DNA of 64,000 nucleotides, taken from Snodgrassella alvi. GTDB taxonomy: Bacteria > Pseudomonadota > Gammaproteobacteria > Burkholderiales > Neisseriaceae. Each line of letters starts with the position of its first letter. Positions within the stretch are counted from its first letter, which is position 1. Where the stretch lies: assembly GCF_040741455.2 (NCBI RefSeq), contig NZ_CP160328.2, positions 1,364,001 to 1,428,000 of the forward strand. Reading direction: 5' to 3'. The position numbers were made by a program, and so were the translations under genes. Positions 31,172 to 40,976 of this stretch are shown piece after piece. A model generated the notes under the pieces. That model saw only the letters and a list, made by a program, of their open reading frames with translations, made no database searches and was not told the DNA's origin.

Positions 31172-32320
31172 TTAATTGCCACGCAAGCGACCCATCAAAC
31201 GTGCCAGTAAACCTTTCGGCTTGTCGTCATCGCTTTCATTATACTCTGACGTTGGTGCACCACCATCTGGTTTGGAAACCTTCTGTGGTGCTTTCCGGGT
31301 CAGAACCATTTCTTTTTCCTGTTGCGCAGCAGAATGAGTCAGCGGCTGCTCAATAATCAGGGAACCAATTGAATAAGTAGCAGCTATGTAGTTCAGGACA
31401 TCTTCCAGAGATACGGGCAACAACTTGTATAAAGTGTTGAGTGCTACGGGCGTACGTACCAGAAAAGCGGATAGACGCATAGCTTCAGGTAAAAACGCCA
31501 GACGAGTCATATTCGGCCAAGCTTTCAGCTTGATGATTGTATCTGGTGTAATCGGATCGATTAGGCGGCCGCGAGCTGTCCAAATTGATAGCTGCCATAT
31601 ACAGGACTGTAAGGTAAGTTTTGCTTTGTCATGCAACTGTGCGGTAGGTGCGGAAGCTGGGACAGTTTTAGTCTGCCATTCTGCATCAGTCTGCATACAC
31701 AATTGTTGTAAAGCATCATTATCAACAGCCAGTAATACTTTTTCAACACTTGGAAATACAATCAACACAGGTTTGTTTTCAAACAGAATTGCAGTATCTT
31801 CTGATTGCTGTGCCAGCTTTTGCACCATGCCCAGCAATGTTCCTTTTGTGTGAAAACGTACTACTGATACGGCTTGCTGAGTATGTTCAGACGCGTTTTG
31901 CTGCTCTAGTCTCTCGGCAGTTACGGTTTCCTCGCTGGCCGTTTCCTTGTGTGCAGCAGCTTTATCAGCCAGCCAAACACCATTGCCCTGCTGTAAATTA
32001 CGCAGATGTTGAAACAGGGTATCGAATCTGATGGGTTTCATCAGATAAGGAGCAGTAAATGACGGCGCATTACGTCCGAAAAATACGACTACAGCTTCAG
32101 GATATTTCTTTTTGGTCTGTTGCCATACTTCTTCACCATCGGCTGTGTCACCATCTACCAGAACCAACTCAGGTTTGAGGTTATCTTCAGGCTGTATCAG
32201 CTGATAGTTAACGCTATTGTACATTTTGAATGCCATGCGCAACATGGCTGTCTGGCGATCATCCACATTGACGAGCAAAACATAGGCAGTTTTTACTTTA
32301 GGTATTGAATTGTTCATCAT
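31172..32320 (-). CDS. Receiver-like protein of the GTPase operon
   Basis: A 382-residue protein. The N-terminal 110 residues look like a response-regulator receiver fold: VLLVNVDDRQTAMLRMAF with paired acidic residues, LVLVDGD at the phosphoacceptor position, a hydrophobic strand AVVVFFGRN, and YLMKPIRFDTLFQHL with the conserved Lys-Pro. An alanine/glutamate-rich linker follows. The C-terminal half includes LIDPITPDTIIKLKAWPNMTRL, then a helical stretch and an acidic, lysine-rich tail ending LLARLMGRLRGN. No HTH or enzymatic output domain is visible. It starts with ATGA overlapping the TPR gene's stop. Confidence 0.75.
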   Translation of the reverse strand: MMNNSIPKVKTAYVLLVNVDDRQTAMLRMAFKMYNSVNYQLIQPEDNLKPELVLVDGDTADGEEVWQQTKKKYPEAVVVFFGRNAPSFTAPYLMKPIRFDTLFQHLRNLQQGNGVWLADKAAAHKETASEETVTAERLEQQNASEHTQQAVSVVRFHTKGTLLGMVQKLAQQSEDTAILFENKPVLIVFPSVEKVLLAVDNDALQQLCMQTDAEWQTKTVPASAPTAQLHDKAKLTLQSCIWQLSIWTARGRLIDPITPDTIIKLKAWPNMTRLAFLPEAMRLSAFLVRTPVALNTLYKLLPVSLEDVLNYIAATYSIGSLIIEQPLTHSAAQQEKEMVLTRKAPQKVSKPDGGAPTSEYNESDDDKPKGLLARLMGRLRGN

Positions 32321-33768
32321 TGATTTTGCACACCACCGTGGTTAATACGTTTCAATAATTGACTCATAGCCAGTACAACTTCCTCAGGCGGGGTCTGAAT
32401 TTCAGCACGGATAACCTGTAACATTTTTTCCAGACGTGTCCATTCTTCTGCACGTTCGTATAAGTCAAATAAAGTAATGTAGAGCTGGGACTCCTGTGGA
32501 TAAAGCAGAACTGATTTTTCCAGTAAATCCATGGCTTCATCAAATTGACCGAATGTAAGCAATGATTCCACATCACGCAATACGCGTTCGGCCGGTGTTT
32601 CAGCCACATCATTATCTGAAGAAGCCTTATCAACCAGTGATAAACGCTTGGCCTTCAGTGCACTGCTATTCATGGGTAGATAACCCTGCGTTACCCCAAT
32701 ATCACGCAGTACGGTTTCACTAGGTCTGGTTTCTAACTGCTCAAACATCGGATGTTGTCCAAGGCTATAGCCCCATCCAAGCATACGCTCTTTTACGACA
32801 TTACCATATTGACCAAGCGTATAATATAAACGCCATAAATGCTGAGCGAATACATTAATATTATTGTGTCGGTAATCCAGCACCAGAGCATCAATAATCA
32901 AACCCGCCGGTTTTTTGGATGTTTTGATGGCTTTATTCAGACAGCGGATAGCAGCATCGTAGGGCAACTGCTCTTTCAACAGTCCGTAGCTGTTTTCCGG
33001 TTTAGAGAAGCTTAGCAGTACGTCACGCTCATCCCCTCTAATTTTAAAATTACCAACATTGCCTTCGACTAACAATTCATGCGGCTGTTCGTCGGTGTTT
33101 GACCCATTATTGGCTGATTCAACCGCTGGCTGTATATCTTCAGGTTTTTTATCCTGATTGATTCCGACTTCTTTTTCAGTTTCCTTGACATCCCACTGCA
33201 GCAAGTCTTCGGCCAGAACACGCAAACCCAGATGGTTTTCATCCAGGGCAAGCCCCTGACGAATCAGATTTTCTAGCTCAGTCCGATTTAAACACTTGCG
33301 ATACAGATCAATGACTTCGGCAAGTTTGTCGGTATTTTTGGCTTCCAGACACAGTCCAGCCAGCTCGTTGACCAATGTATTGGCCATTGCCGGGCTTAAC
33401 TGGTCGGCATTTTGTTCCAGATAGGCAGAGAGTGAGTCTGCTGCTTTCTGGAAATAGCCAAACTGTTTGTAAACTTTATATTCAGTCAGGTGATCCACAG
33501 TGGCAACAGATACTGTGGCTTTATCAGGCCTAGTTGGCTGCCAGTCCCAATCGTCGCCATCAAGTGCTTCTGCTGTTTCTTGTGCTGCGGGTGCCGTCTG
33601 AGCATCTACAGTTTTACTTCCAGTTTTTTTCTTACTTTTGGAAGCAGACTGCTTTTTACGAGCAGTATCTTTACTTTTAGCATGGTCGCCCGCTTTCTGA
33701 CGCTTTTTCAGAATAAGCAATGCAACCAGCAATATGACTAAAAGGGTAATTGGTAAATATAATTCCAT
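32317..33768 (-). CDS. Single-pass membrane protein with TPR-like repeats (FimV-like)
   Basis: A 483-residue protein. A single membrane helix at residues 4-20 (YLPITLLVILLVALLIL) is followed by a lysine-rich, alanine-rich linker and then helical repeats. Examples are YKQFGYFQKAADSLSAYLEQ near 100 and DEAMDLLEKSVLLYPQESQL near 415, typical of TPR. The arrangement, one helix plus cytoplasmic TPR, resembles FimV/TspA polar scaffolds, but no LysM domain is present. It is the first gene of the GTPase operon; GGGATG precedes the ATG. The next gene overlaps it by 4 bp. A role as membrane anchor for the switch is inferred. Confidence 0.75.
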   Translation of the reverse strand: MELYLPITLLVILLVALLILKKRQKAGDHAKSKDTARKKQSASKSKKKTGSKTVDAQTAPAAQETAEALDGDDWDWQPTRPDKATVSVATVDHLTEYKVYKQFGYFQKAADSLSAYLEQNADQLSPAMANTLVNELAGLCLEAKNTDKLAEVIDLYRKCLNRTELENLIRQGLALDENHLGLRVLAEDLLQWDVKETEKEVGINQDKKPEDIQPAVESANNGSNTDEQPHELLVEGNVGNFKIRGDERDVLLSFSKPENSYGLLKEQLPYDAAIRCLNKAIKTSKKPAGLIIDALVLDYRHNNINVFAQHLWRLYYTLGQYGNVVKERMLGWGYSLGQHPMFEQLETRPSETVLRDIGVTQGYLPMNSSALKAKRLSLVDKASSDNDVAETPAERVLRDVESLLTFGQFDEAMDLLEKSVLLYPQESQLYITLFDLYERAEEWTRLEKMLQVIRAEIQTPPEEVVLAMSQLLKRINHGGVQNQ

Positions 33769-33908
33769 AATTTACATCCCTTTTACGATTATCTGCCAGA
33801 AGCATGAGCGCATGGTTAAATGCATGTTTTTCATTTACGGTAACGCTTCACATACAATTGTCAATACTGTAACTATTTTACCTTAGCTTGCATTTGTTCG
33901 CCAGATTT

Positions 33909-35231
33909 TTATTTGACCTGGGGCAGCATTCCGTTAGGTAACAGTTGCCATACATAACCAGGGTATTTCATTTTACCAGCTAATGCGCCGGCTTCATCGC
34001 CATAACCCCAGAAATAATCCACTCTCACAGCACCGTTGATGGCACTACCGGTATCCTGTGCCATCAAGAGCCGGTTTAAGCCGAAACCATTGGCTGGATG
34101 AGTGGTAGCGACAAACAATGGAGCGCCTAGGTTGACAAAATGACTGTCTACGGCAGCGGAATAGCCCTTCGTCAGTGGAACACCTAATGCACCGGTAGGT
34201 CCGCTAGCCGGCTCTGCTGTGGCCCGGAAAAAAACGTAGCTCGGATTCTGACCCAGCACTTCGGCTAGTTGCTGTGGATGCCGCTGTAACCATGCTTTGA
34301 TACCTTGCATTGAAGTTTGCGCAAGTGGCAAATATCCCTTCCCAGCCATATATTTACCAATGGAAACATATGGGTAGTCATTTTTGTCGGCATAGCTGAG
34401 ACGCAGCATTTGTCCATCTGGTGTTTTTAATTGTCCGGAACCCTGTACATGTAGAAAGAATAATTCTACTGGATCATTAGCGTAACCCAGAATGGGGGCT
34501 TTGCCATTGAGGGCTCCGGCATTAATCTGTGCCCGAGTGTAATAAGGTACCAGCTGGCTGCCGCTGATTCGACCTTTTAATGCCCGTGTTTTCTCATTGA
34601 GGGGAAAAGCAGCCAGATTGGCAGTGTAATTACCGGTCGGTGTGATGACTCCGCTGTTGGGTCCGGTGAGGCGAATGCGCACTATCCCCTGACGCTGGCC
34701 GCTTGTAAGCGGTACGACAATAAAGTCGTTGGGGATGCCGTAAATTGGAAACCGTGCCTGAGCTGTTTGTTTAGTATCGCCCTGTAGCATGGGTTCGTAA
34801 TAACCAGTAACTGTGCCGGCGAGTTGTCCATTCTGACTGACCTGCCATGGCGTGAAGTAGCTTTCAAAAAAAGCTTTAGCTTGATGATTGTGTCTGCCTG
34901 TTCGGGCAGCTTGCTGACATACCGGCTGCCATGCAGGCTGCATTTGCAGTTTGCCGCAGCTGGTTTTGAATGCTTCTAGGCTGTCTACAAATGATTGGTC
35001 TGACCATTGGGGCAAATCGTGATAATTAACGACGCGATAGCTGACACCAGCTTTCCCCGGTGTGAAGACGTAACTGGGTGGCAATGGCTTGCTGGGTGCA
35101 ATAGCTGAACCACTGATACCGGACAAAATTTTATCTGTCGGTTTGTGTGTGATGCCACAGGCAGCAAGACATAAAACGCTAAACCACAATAGCCAATGAC
35201 GTATTGAGCTAAATTTTATTGATGGTTTCAT
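33909..35231 (-). CDS. mltA: membrane-bound lytic murein transglycosylase A
   Basis: Outer-membrane lipoprotein that cleaves peptidoglycan to 1,6-anhydromuropeptides. A lipoprotein signal peptide ends in the lipobox LAAC with Cys25. The MltA domain includes GTVTGYYEPMLQGDTKQTAQ and VELFFLHVQGSGQLKTPDG; the 3D domain follows with MAQDTGSAINGAVRVDYFWG containing the catalytic Asp. At 440 residues it resembles Neisseria GNA33. It is divergent from mutS. Confidence 0.97.
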   Translation of the reverse strand: MKPSIKFSSIRHWLLWFSVLCLAACGITHKPTDKILSGISGSAIAPSKPLPPSYVFTPGKAGVSYRVVNYHDLPQWSDQSFVDSLEAFKTSCGKLQMQPAWQPVCQQAARTGRHNHQAKAFFESYFTPWQVSQNGQLAGTVTGYYEPMLQGDTKQTAQARFPIYGIPNDFIVVPLTSGQRQGIVRIRLTGPNSGVITPTGNYTANLAAFPLNEKTRALKGRISGSQLVPYYTRAQINAGALNGKAPILGYANDPVELFFLHVQGSGQLKTPDGQMLRLSYADKNDYPYVSIGKYMAGKGYLPLAQTSMQGIKAWLQRHPQQLAEVLGQNPSYVFFRATAEPASGPTGALGVPLTKGYSAAVDSHFVNLGAPLFVATTHPANGFGLNRLLMAQDTGSAINGAVRVDYFWGYGDEAGALAGKMKYPGYVWQLLPNGMLPQVK

Positions 35232-35422
35232 TTGGACATGTTCTTGTGTAATGAATGGTACAGATTCTTACCGTATTTTTATTATTATGACAGTCCTTAG
35301 CCCTTTTGAACAAGGGTAGGCAAAAGGTGGTAGCTGTTGTGAATATGTGCTAGAGCATCAATTCAGGCTGAACACTCTGTTACAATAGCTTTTTTAGCCA
35401 AATCAAATATCTTGCCTACGCC

Positions 35423-38047
35423 ATGAGTAAACCTTCCCTGACACCGATGATGACGCAATATTTGGCCATTAAGGCCGACCATCAGGACAAGCTGTTGTTT
35501 TACCGGATGGGCGATTTCTATGAGCTGTTTCTTGATGATGCAGTGCAAGCAGCTCGTTTACTGGATATTACGCTAACTACCCGCGGGCAGATCAACGGCG
35601 AACCGGTGAAGATGGCTGGGGTGCCTTATCATGCGGTGGAACAATATTTGGCCAGACTGGTAAAGCTGGGTAAAAGTGTGGCGATTTGTGAGCAGACGGG
35701 TGAGGTGGGCTCGGGTAAAGGACCGGTGGAACGGAAAGTTGTGCGCATTGTAACGCCAGGGACGCTGACTGATTCAGCTTTGCTGGAGGATAAGGAAACC
35801 AATCGTATGGTGGCGGTTTCTTTATTAAAAAAACAGCTTGGTGTGGCCTGGCTGTCCCTGCAAAGCGGGGAATTCCGCTGCAAAATAATTGCACCAGAAG
35901 CTTTGCCAAATGAGCTGGCACGTCTGCAGGCAGCGGAAATCTTGATATCTGACCAGACACTGGAAAAGCTCAATCTGGATGAACAAAACCGAAAACTGAC
36001 TCGTTTACACGCGTGGCAATTTGCTGCTGATACTGGAGCACGCCTGATTCAACGTTATTTCGGCAGTCAGGATTTACGCGCTTTTGGTCTACAGATCGGT
36101 GACCATGATGCCGCTATTGGTGCGGCAGGAGCGTTATTAAATTATGTTCAGCAGACCCAGATGCAGCTGCCAAAGCATCTGGACAGTCTGACGCTGGAGC
36201 AGGAAACCACTTATATTGGTATGGATGCGGCTACGCGGCGCAATCTGGAAATAACTCAGACGTTGAATGGACATAAAGCGCCTACTTTGTTTTCGGTATT
36301 GGATACATGCGCGACACATATGGGCAGCAGACTGCTCGCACAATGGTTGCATCAGCCATTGCGCAGACGCGGACAGATTGTGGCTCGTCAACAGGCCGTG
36401 GCAGCACTCTCTTCTCAGCGTGAGCAAATAGTGACCATGCTGAATCAGGTGGCGGACATTGAGCGAATTGCAGCTCGTATTGCTATTGGCAGTGCACGGC
36501 CACGTGATTTATCAGCTTTGCGTGATAGTCTGGCAATATTGTCGGCATTTAGTTTGCAGGAGTCTGACCAGAGCTCGCTGGTACAGACGCTGCTGGAACA
36601 GTTTCCGCCTGCTGCACCGATTGCGCGCCAGCTAAGCAAAGCCATTATGGCCGAACCAGCTGTATGGTTACGTGATGGTGGTGTGATCAATGATGGTTTT
36701 GATGCTGAGCTAGATGAGTTGCGCCGTTTACAGAATCATGGCGATGAATTTTTGCAGCAATTGGAAAGCCGTGAACGTGAACGTACGGGATTATCCAGTT
36801 TGAAAGTGGAATTTAACCGTGTGCATGGTTTTTATATTGAGCTGAGCAAGCTACAGTCAGAACAGGCACCTGCGGATTATCAGCGTCGCCAGACTTTAAA
36901 AAATGCAGAACGTTATGTGACGCCGGAGTTGAAGGCTTTTGAAGAAAAGGTATTGAGTGCGCAACAGAATGCACTGGCACGGGAAAAACAGCTATATGAT
37001 GCTTTGTTGCTGCAATTGCAGGCAGAACTACCCGTATTGCAACGCTGTGCCCGTGCTGCAGCCAGTCTGGATGTGCTGGCTACGTTGGCAAAATATGCGG
37101 ATGAAGAACATTACTGCTTCCCTGAATTCGTAAATTATCCTTGTTTACAGATTAGTCAGGGACGTCATCCGGTAGTGGCTGCTCAGGTCAGTCAGTTTAC
37201 CGCTAATGATACCCAGCTGGATGATAAGCGGCGTCTGATGTTGCTTACTGGACCAAATATGGGTGGTAAATCTACGTATATGCGGCAAGTGGCTTTGATT
37301 GTCCTGCTGGCGCATATTGGAGCCCCAGTACCGGCAGATAGCTGCACTCTGGGTGAATTTGACCAGATTTTTACCCGTATTGGTGCTTCGGATGATCTGG
37401 CCGGTAATCGTTCTACTTTTATGGTAGAAATGTCGGAAACGGCTTATATTTTGCATCATGCAACTGAGCGTTCTTTGGTGCTGATGGATGAAGTAGGACG
37501 TGGTACATCTACTTTTGATGGTTTGGCGCTGGCACAGGCAATTGCTGAACATCTACTGCAAAAAAATCGTAGCTATACACTTTTTGCCACGCATTATTTT
37601 GAATTGACCCGTCTACCGGAACAGTATGCGCATGCTTTTAACATGCATCTGTCAGCACTGGAACAGGGACAAGATATTGTGTTTTTACACCATATTGAAC
37701 CAGGGCCGGCCAGTAAAAGCTATGGTATTGCGGTAGCCAAATTGGCGGGACTACCGGCACGTGCGCTGAATGCGGCTTACCGGCACTTGCAGACACTGGA
37801 ACAGCATGCGTCTCGTGACCAGGCGCAATTAGATATGTTTCAGACGCAGACAACTGAACAAGAGTCAGATGAAGTAACCCAGAGATACACCGGTAAGGAT
37901 AATACGGCTGTTGTGATGCCAGCCGATTTATCAGTGCTGCTTAATGCGCTTAATCCGGATGAGTTGACCCCAAAAGCGGCTCTTACCGCTATTTATGACC
38001 TTGTACATTGCTGGAAAAATCATCTATCAAATCAGACGACATCATAA
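35423..38047 (+). CDS. mutS: DNA mismatch repair protein MutS
   Basis: Mismatch-recognition ATPase of 874 residues. The mismatch-wedge motif GDFYELF is at about residues 30-36, with Phe32 and Glu34. The ATPase core carries the Walker [14 protein letters not shown], Walker [17 protein letters not shown], and the switch ATHYFELT. The C-terminus ends with a short tail, without an obvious unusual domain. The gene runs toward the initiator tRNA, from which it is separated by 70 bp. Confidence 0.99.
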   Translation: MSKPSLTPMMTQYLAIKADHQDKLLFYRMGDFYELFLDDAVQAARLLDITLTTRGQINGEPVKMAGVPYHAVEQYLARLVKLGKSVAICEQTGEVGSGKGPVERKVVRIVTPGTLTDSALLEDKETNRMVAVSLLKKQLGVAWLSLQSGEFRCKIIAPEALPNELARLQAAEILISDQTLEKLNLDEQNRKLTRLHAWQFAADTGARLIQRYFGSQDLRAFGLQIGDHDAAIGAAGALLNYVQQTQMQLPKHLDSLTLEQETTYIGMDAATRRNLEITQTLNGHKAPTLFSVLDTCATHMGSRLLAQWLHQPLRRRGQIVARQQAVAALSSQREQIVTMLNQVADIERIAARIAIGSARPRDLSALRDSLAILSAFSLQESDQSSLVQTLLEQFPPAAPIARQLSKAIMAEPAVWLRDGGVINDGFDAELDELRRLQNHGDEFLQQLESRERERTGLSSLKVEFNRVHGFYIELSKLQSEQAPADYQRRQTLKNAERYVTPELKAFEEKVLSAQQNALAREKQLYDALLLQLQAELPVLQRCARAAASLDVLATLAKYADEEHYCFPEFVNYPCLQISQGRHPVVAAQVSQFTANDTQLDDKRRLMLLTGPNMGGKSTYMRQVALIVLLAHIGAPVPADSCTLGEFDQIFTRIGASDDLAGNRSTFMVEMSETAYILHHATERSLVLMDEVGRGTSTFDGLALAQAIAEHLLQKNRSYTLFATHYFELTRLPEQYAHAFNMHLSALEQGQDIVFLHHIEPGPASKSYGIAVAKLAGLPARALNAAYRHLQTLEQHASRDQAQLDMFQTQTTEQESDEVTQRYTGKDNTAVVMPADLSVLLNALNPDELTPKAALTAIYDLVHCWKNHLSNQTTS

Positions 38048-38074
38048 AATATGTATGAAAAATAGGTTTAGTTG

Positions 38075-38102
38075 TTGACTTTGTTTTGTTAATGCGTATA
38101 AT
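38075..38102 (+). promoter_or_regulatory. Promoter of the initiator tRNA gene
   Basis: TTGACT at 38075-38080 and the consensus TATAAT at 38097-38102 are separated by 16 bp. The predicted start near 38109 is about ten bases before the mature tRNA. This is the closest match to a sigma-70 consensus in the window. Confidence 0.9.
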
Positions 38103-38117
38103 GACTTTCTTACCAGA

Positions 38118-38194
<77 letters not shown>

Positions 38195-38200
38195 GATTTT

Positions 38201-38230
38201 AAATGCCCTGTTTTTAACAGGGCATTTTAT
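38201..38230 (+). terminator. Terminator of the initiator tRNA gene
   Basis: A perfect 12-bp stem AAATGCCCTGTT / AACAGGGCATTT with a 3-base loop begins 6 bp past the tRNA and is followed by a T-rich tail (TATTTT). Confidence 0.88.
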
Positions 38231-38576
38231 TTTGGTGTTTAATCGATACGAGCTATGCGTAAGATCTTTTATTCGGTTATGCCAGCACTTTTCATTCTCA
38301 CCTAGACAGCTCTTTGCTCTTATTCAGGATTTTTCTGTTGGTGAACATTATCTAAGCGCTAAACTAGTAAGTTTGAGTTTATGTTTGCTCCATTCTGGAT
38401 TAACTTTCTTGATTTCTAGTTATTTGTATTTGTTTATCAAGAAGTATCTGCAATTTATTTAATTCTAAATTTCTTAAAATATATATTCTTAATGGTTATT
38501 ACCTCTGGCTGTAAATCTTGTAATTTATTAATTTATACATATATTTAATTGCTAAGCAGATTATTTATAAAAATAA
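38231..38576. other. AT-rich spacer after the tRNA
   Basis: About 345 bp, very AT-rich toward the right end. A 76-codon frame at 38232-38462 has no ribosome site and a composition unlike a gene. I see nothing functional. Confidence 0.5.
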
Positions 38577-38924
38577 TTATATTAAAATATCATTTTTATG
38601 CTGGTTACCCCACTGACACATTAAATCTAAAACGGGAACCAGAGATTTTCCCCGTTCTAATAATCCATATTCTACTTTAGGCGGTATTTGTGGATATTCT
38701 TTTCGGAATATCAGTTTGTCTTGCTCCATTTCTTTTAATGTGTTGCTTAAGGTTTTATAAGATATGCTGTTGATGCGGCGTTTAAGTTCGTTAAAACGCA
38801 TCACTGGCTGGTTTTCATTAAGCCAGTAAAGAATGAGTATTTTGTATTTTCCCCTGATAATAGAAAGAGTGTAGTTAAAACCACTATTTTCGAGCTCTTC
38901 TTCACTGCAATGGTGTTCTGACAT
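38577..38924 (-). CDS. HxlR-family transcriptional regulator, probable thiol/quinone sensor
   Basis: A 115-residue winged-helix protein of the HxlR family: IIRGKYKILILYWLNENQP, MRFNELKRRINSISYKTLSN, and the wing KVEYGLLERGKSLVPVLDLM. A cysteine sits at residue 6 (MSEHHC), the position used for redox sensing in YodB/QorR-type members. It is divergently transcribed from a flavodoxin-fold oxidoreductase at 39033, the standard genetic arrangement in which the regulator represses a quinone- or aldehyde-detoxifying reductase. Confidence 0.9.
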   Translation of the reverse strand: MSEHHCSEEELENSGFNYTLSIIRGKYKILILYWLNENQPVMRFNELKRRINSISYKTLSNTLKEMEQDKLIFRKEYPQIPPKVEYGLLERGKSLVPVLDLMCQWGNQHKNDILI

Positions 38925-38970
38925 CTTTTCACTTCCCTTTTGGTTAGTATCTATCTTTATTTACCGTACT

Positions 38971-38998
38971 TTGAATCAGTTTTTGGGTGAATTATTAT
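38971..38998 (+). promoter_or_regulatory. Promoter of the flavodoxin-fold oxidoreductase gene
   Basis: TTGAAT (38971-38976) and TATTAT (38993-38998) are spaced by 16 bp on the plus strand, 35 bp before the ATG. An AGTA...TACT pair (38946-38949 and 38967-38970) lies immediately upstream and could be part of the HxlR operator, though the symmetry is loose. Confidence 0.5.
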
Positions 38999-39032
38999 AT
39001 TTCGTTAATTATTAAGCTTTGGATTGTCTGTT

Positions 39033-39593
39033 ATGAAAGAAACGCTGGTGGTTGTCGCTCATCCTGATTTAGCTTCTTCTAAAGTAAATCAATGCTGGAT
39101 TAATGAACTATCTGTTTATGCTGATCAGGTAACGATACATGATTTATATGCATCTTACTTGAGTAATGTGATAAATGCTGTTTCAGAACAAATTTTGATT
39201 GAAAATCACCGAAATCTGATTTTACAGTTTCCTCTTTACTGGTTTAATTGCCCACCGTTGTTAAAATTATGGTTAGATGAGGTTTTAACATATGGTTGGG
39301 CTTTTGGGCGCAACGGGCTTAAGTTGAAGAATAAAAAAGTTGGCTTGGCGGTTTCTGCCGGTATCAGAAAAAGTGATTATGCTCCTGAAGGTCGCTTTCA
39401 TGTTTCATTGGAAGATATTTTAAAGCCATTCGAATTAACTATGAATTATGTGCAGGCTAATTATCAATCTGTATTTGCTGTATATGGCGCTAATAATGAA
39501 CCTGAAGCTGGTTATGGCATAACTCAGGAAGAAATTGATAATAGTGCCAGAGACTATATACACTGGATGAAAACATGTGAAATGCTGAAGTAG
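39033..39593 (+). CDS. Flavodoxin-fold NAD(P)H oxidoreductase (KefF/YwrO-like)
   Basis: A 186-residue protein with the quinone-oxidoreductase-type flavodoxin fold. It has TLVVVAHPDLASSKVN (phosphate loop), LQFPLYWFNCPPLLKLWLDEV (the typical FMN/active-site WY motif), and WAFGRNGLKLKNKKVGLAVS. Expected reaction is two-electron reduction of quinones with NAD(P)H. I start at the ATG 39033-39035, since the longer frame uses a TTG three codons earlier. Divergent from the HxlR gene. No KefC transporter is adjacent, so a KefF role is not supported. Confidence 0.9.
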   Translation: MKETLVVVAHPDLASSKVNQCWINELSVYADQVTIHDLYASYLSNVINAVSEQILIENHRNLILQFPLYWFNCPPLLKLWLDEVLTYGWAFGRNGLKLKNKKVGLAVSAGIRKSDYAPEGRFHVSLEDILKPFELTMNYVQANYQSVFAVYGANNEPEAGYGITQEEIDNSARDYIHWMKTCEMLK

Positions 39594-39658
39594 CTCTGAT
39601 GAAGAACTAATCTTCTAGGAATGTGTGTGTATGAATTTTAAATAAGATTTTAATTTGT

Positions 39659-40294
39659 TTATTTGATATCTGGATAAACCCACAGTTTATGTTCATGTAC
39701 TTCGGCTAGGAAAACTTCATCTAGTTTCTGTCCTAGACGGTCTAGTTCTTTTTCTAGCCATTCTTCATTATGACCCAAAGATTCAAGACTGGGATAATTG
39801 ATAACGCCGTTTTCAATCACAACAACTGCCATTGCTGGGTCACCTTTTTTTACTACGGTCATTTGGCCATTGTATTCAAACCAGACATCACTGAGCATTT
39901 CCAGACTGGTATAACCACGCTGATGAAGCAGCATAATGAAATCTCGGATGGATAGTTTGGCCTGACGGAAATTCTGTGATAGTAAGATGCCGTTTTTCAT
40001 CAGTCGGATTGATGTGCCGTCGACAAAATCCTTGGCGATACTGCGTTTAAATGTGGCATAACGAACCAGTAATAACAGGCCAGCCCAGAAAATGGAGGCG
40101 CTCATGAGTAAGGTGATGCTGATGGAGGGATTGTATAGGGGGCCGCCGATTATTGCACCCAATACGACGTTACCTACTTGATCAATAGCTGAAATCGGGG
40201 CAAGTGCACCTTTGCCGGATAAATTGATGTACACCAGCAGGATGCAGAAAGCGACCAGCATTTTGAAGATGATGTTGATGTAGATGGGATTCAA
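39659..40294 (-). CDS. DUF421 (YetF-like) membrane protein
   Basis: A 211-residue protein with two or three N-terminal membrane helices and a C-terminal soluble domain. The conserved helix segment VYINLSGKGALAPISAIDQV (normally MGKR in the family) is followed by FVDGTSIRLMKNGILLSQNF and the two-strand segment IRDFIMLLHQRGYTSLEML. The DUF421 family is widespread and mostly uncharacterised. It is a monocistronic gene with no informative neighbours. Confidence 0.88.
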   Translation of the reverse strand: MNPIYINIIFKMLVAFCILLVYINLSGKGALAPISAIDQVGNVVLGAIIGGPLYNPSISITLLMSASIFWAGLLLLVRYATFKRSIAKDFVDGTSIRLMKNGILLSQNFRQAKLSIRDFIMLLHQRGYTSLEMLSDVWFEYNGQMTVVKKGDPAMAVVVIENGVINYPSLESLGHNEEWLEKELDRLGQKLDEVFLAEVHEHKLWVYPDIK

Positions 40295-40574
40295 GGTGGC
40301 TTCCTTTGTCTGTGCGGTGGCTTTAGTCCAACATGATTTGCATTTTTGGTTTTTGCAATCATGGTTTTATCGATACCATGATGTGTTTACTGTAGCTGTT
40401 ATATTTGCGGCAGACTATGGTTAACACCTGTTTTTTATGGCTTATTTACATTAATTTCCTTAAATGTTCTTTTTTTGAATACAGAATTTTTCTGTGTTGG
40501 TTTAAACACAAGTATTTTTATGTCTTTTTTGTGCTGAGCTGTCTCTGTGATTTGAATATATTTTTATTTCTTCG

Positions 40575-40976
40575 TTATATTATATTTTCGTCAAATTGTA
40601 AGCCACCATCACAGATAGAATCCCAGTTTGCTTTGGATTGAGTGTAAATATGTATTTTTTGCTGGGGGTAAATTGCTGTATTTAGTGTGCCAGCACGCAA
40701 ACGATAAATATTTGGCATACTGTCTCGTGAAGTATAGAGGTTTGATCCACATTCAGAACAGAAAAAACGGTTTACGCCATTAACTGAAAATTTTTTTAGC
40801 TTATCCCGACCTGATAGGATTGTGAAAGCATCGCTGTTTATTTGAACCGCTGAATTAAATGCGGAACCACTCCATTTGCGGCAGCGTTGACAGTGGCAGA
40901 AGACCATTTTTTCAATTTGGTCACTCATGGCAATCTGGTATTGGATTGCAGTACATAAACAGCTTCCTGTCAGCAT
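40575..40976 (-). CDS. GFA-family zinc protein (glutathione-dependent formaldehyde-activating enzyme-like)
   Basis: A 133-residue protein with the GFA fold's zinc cysteines: GSCLC at the start, CHCQRCRKWSG in the middle, and FFCSECGSNLY further on. The family name comes from one member assigned to S-hydroxymethylglutathione formation; most homologues are uncharacterised. Placement next to no aldehyde dehydrogenase gives no support for a formaldehyde role. The product ends IICDGGLQF-like, then DENII. Confidence 0.9.
   Translation of the reverse strand: MLTGSCLCTAIQYQIAMSDQIEKMVFCHCQRCRKWSGSAFNSAVQINSDAFTILSGRDKLKKFSVNGVNRFFCSECGSNLYTSRDSMPNIYRLRAGTLNTAIYPQQKIHIYTQSKANWDSICDGGLQFDENII

Noticed and set aside
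38232-38462. 76-codon hydrophobic frame after the initiator tRNA
   Set aside because: It starts within the tRNA terminator region, lacks a ribosome site and its hydrophobicity follows from T-rich DNA.
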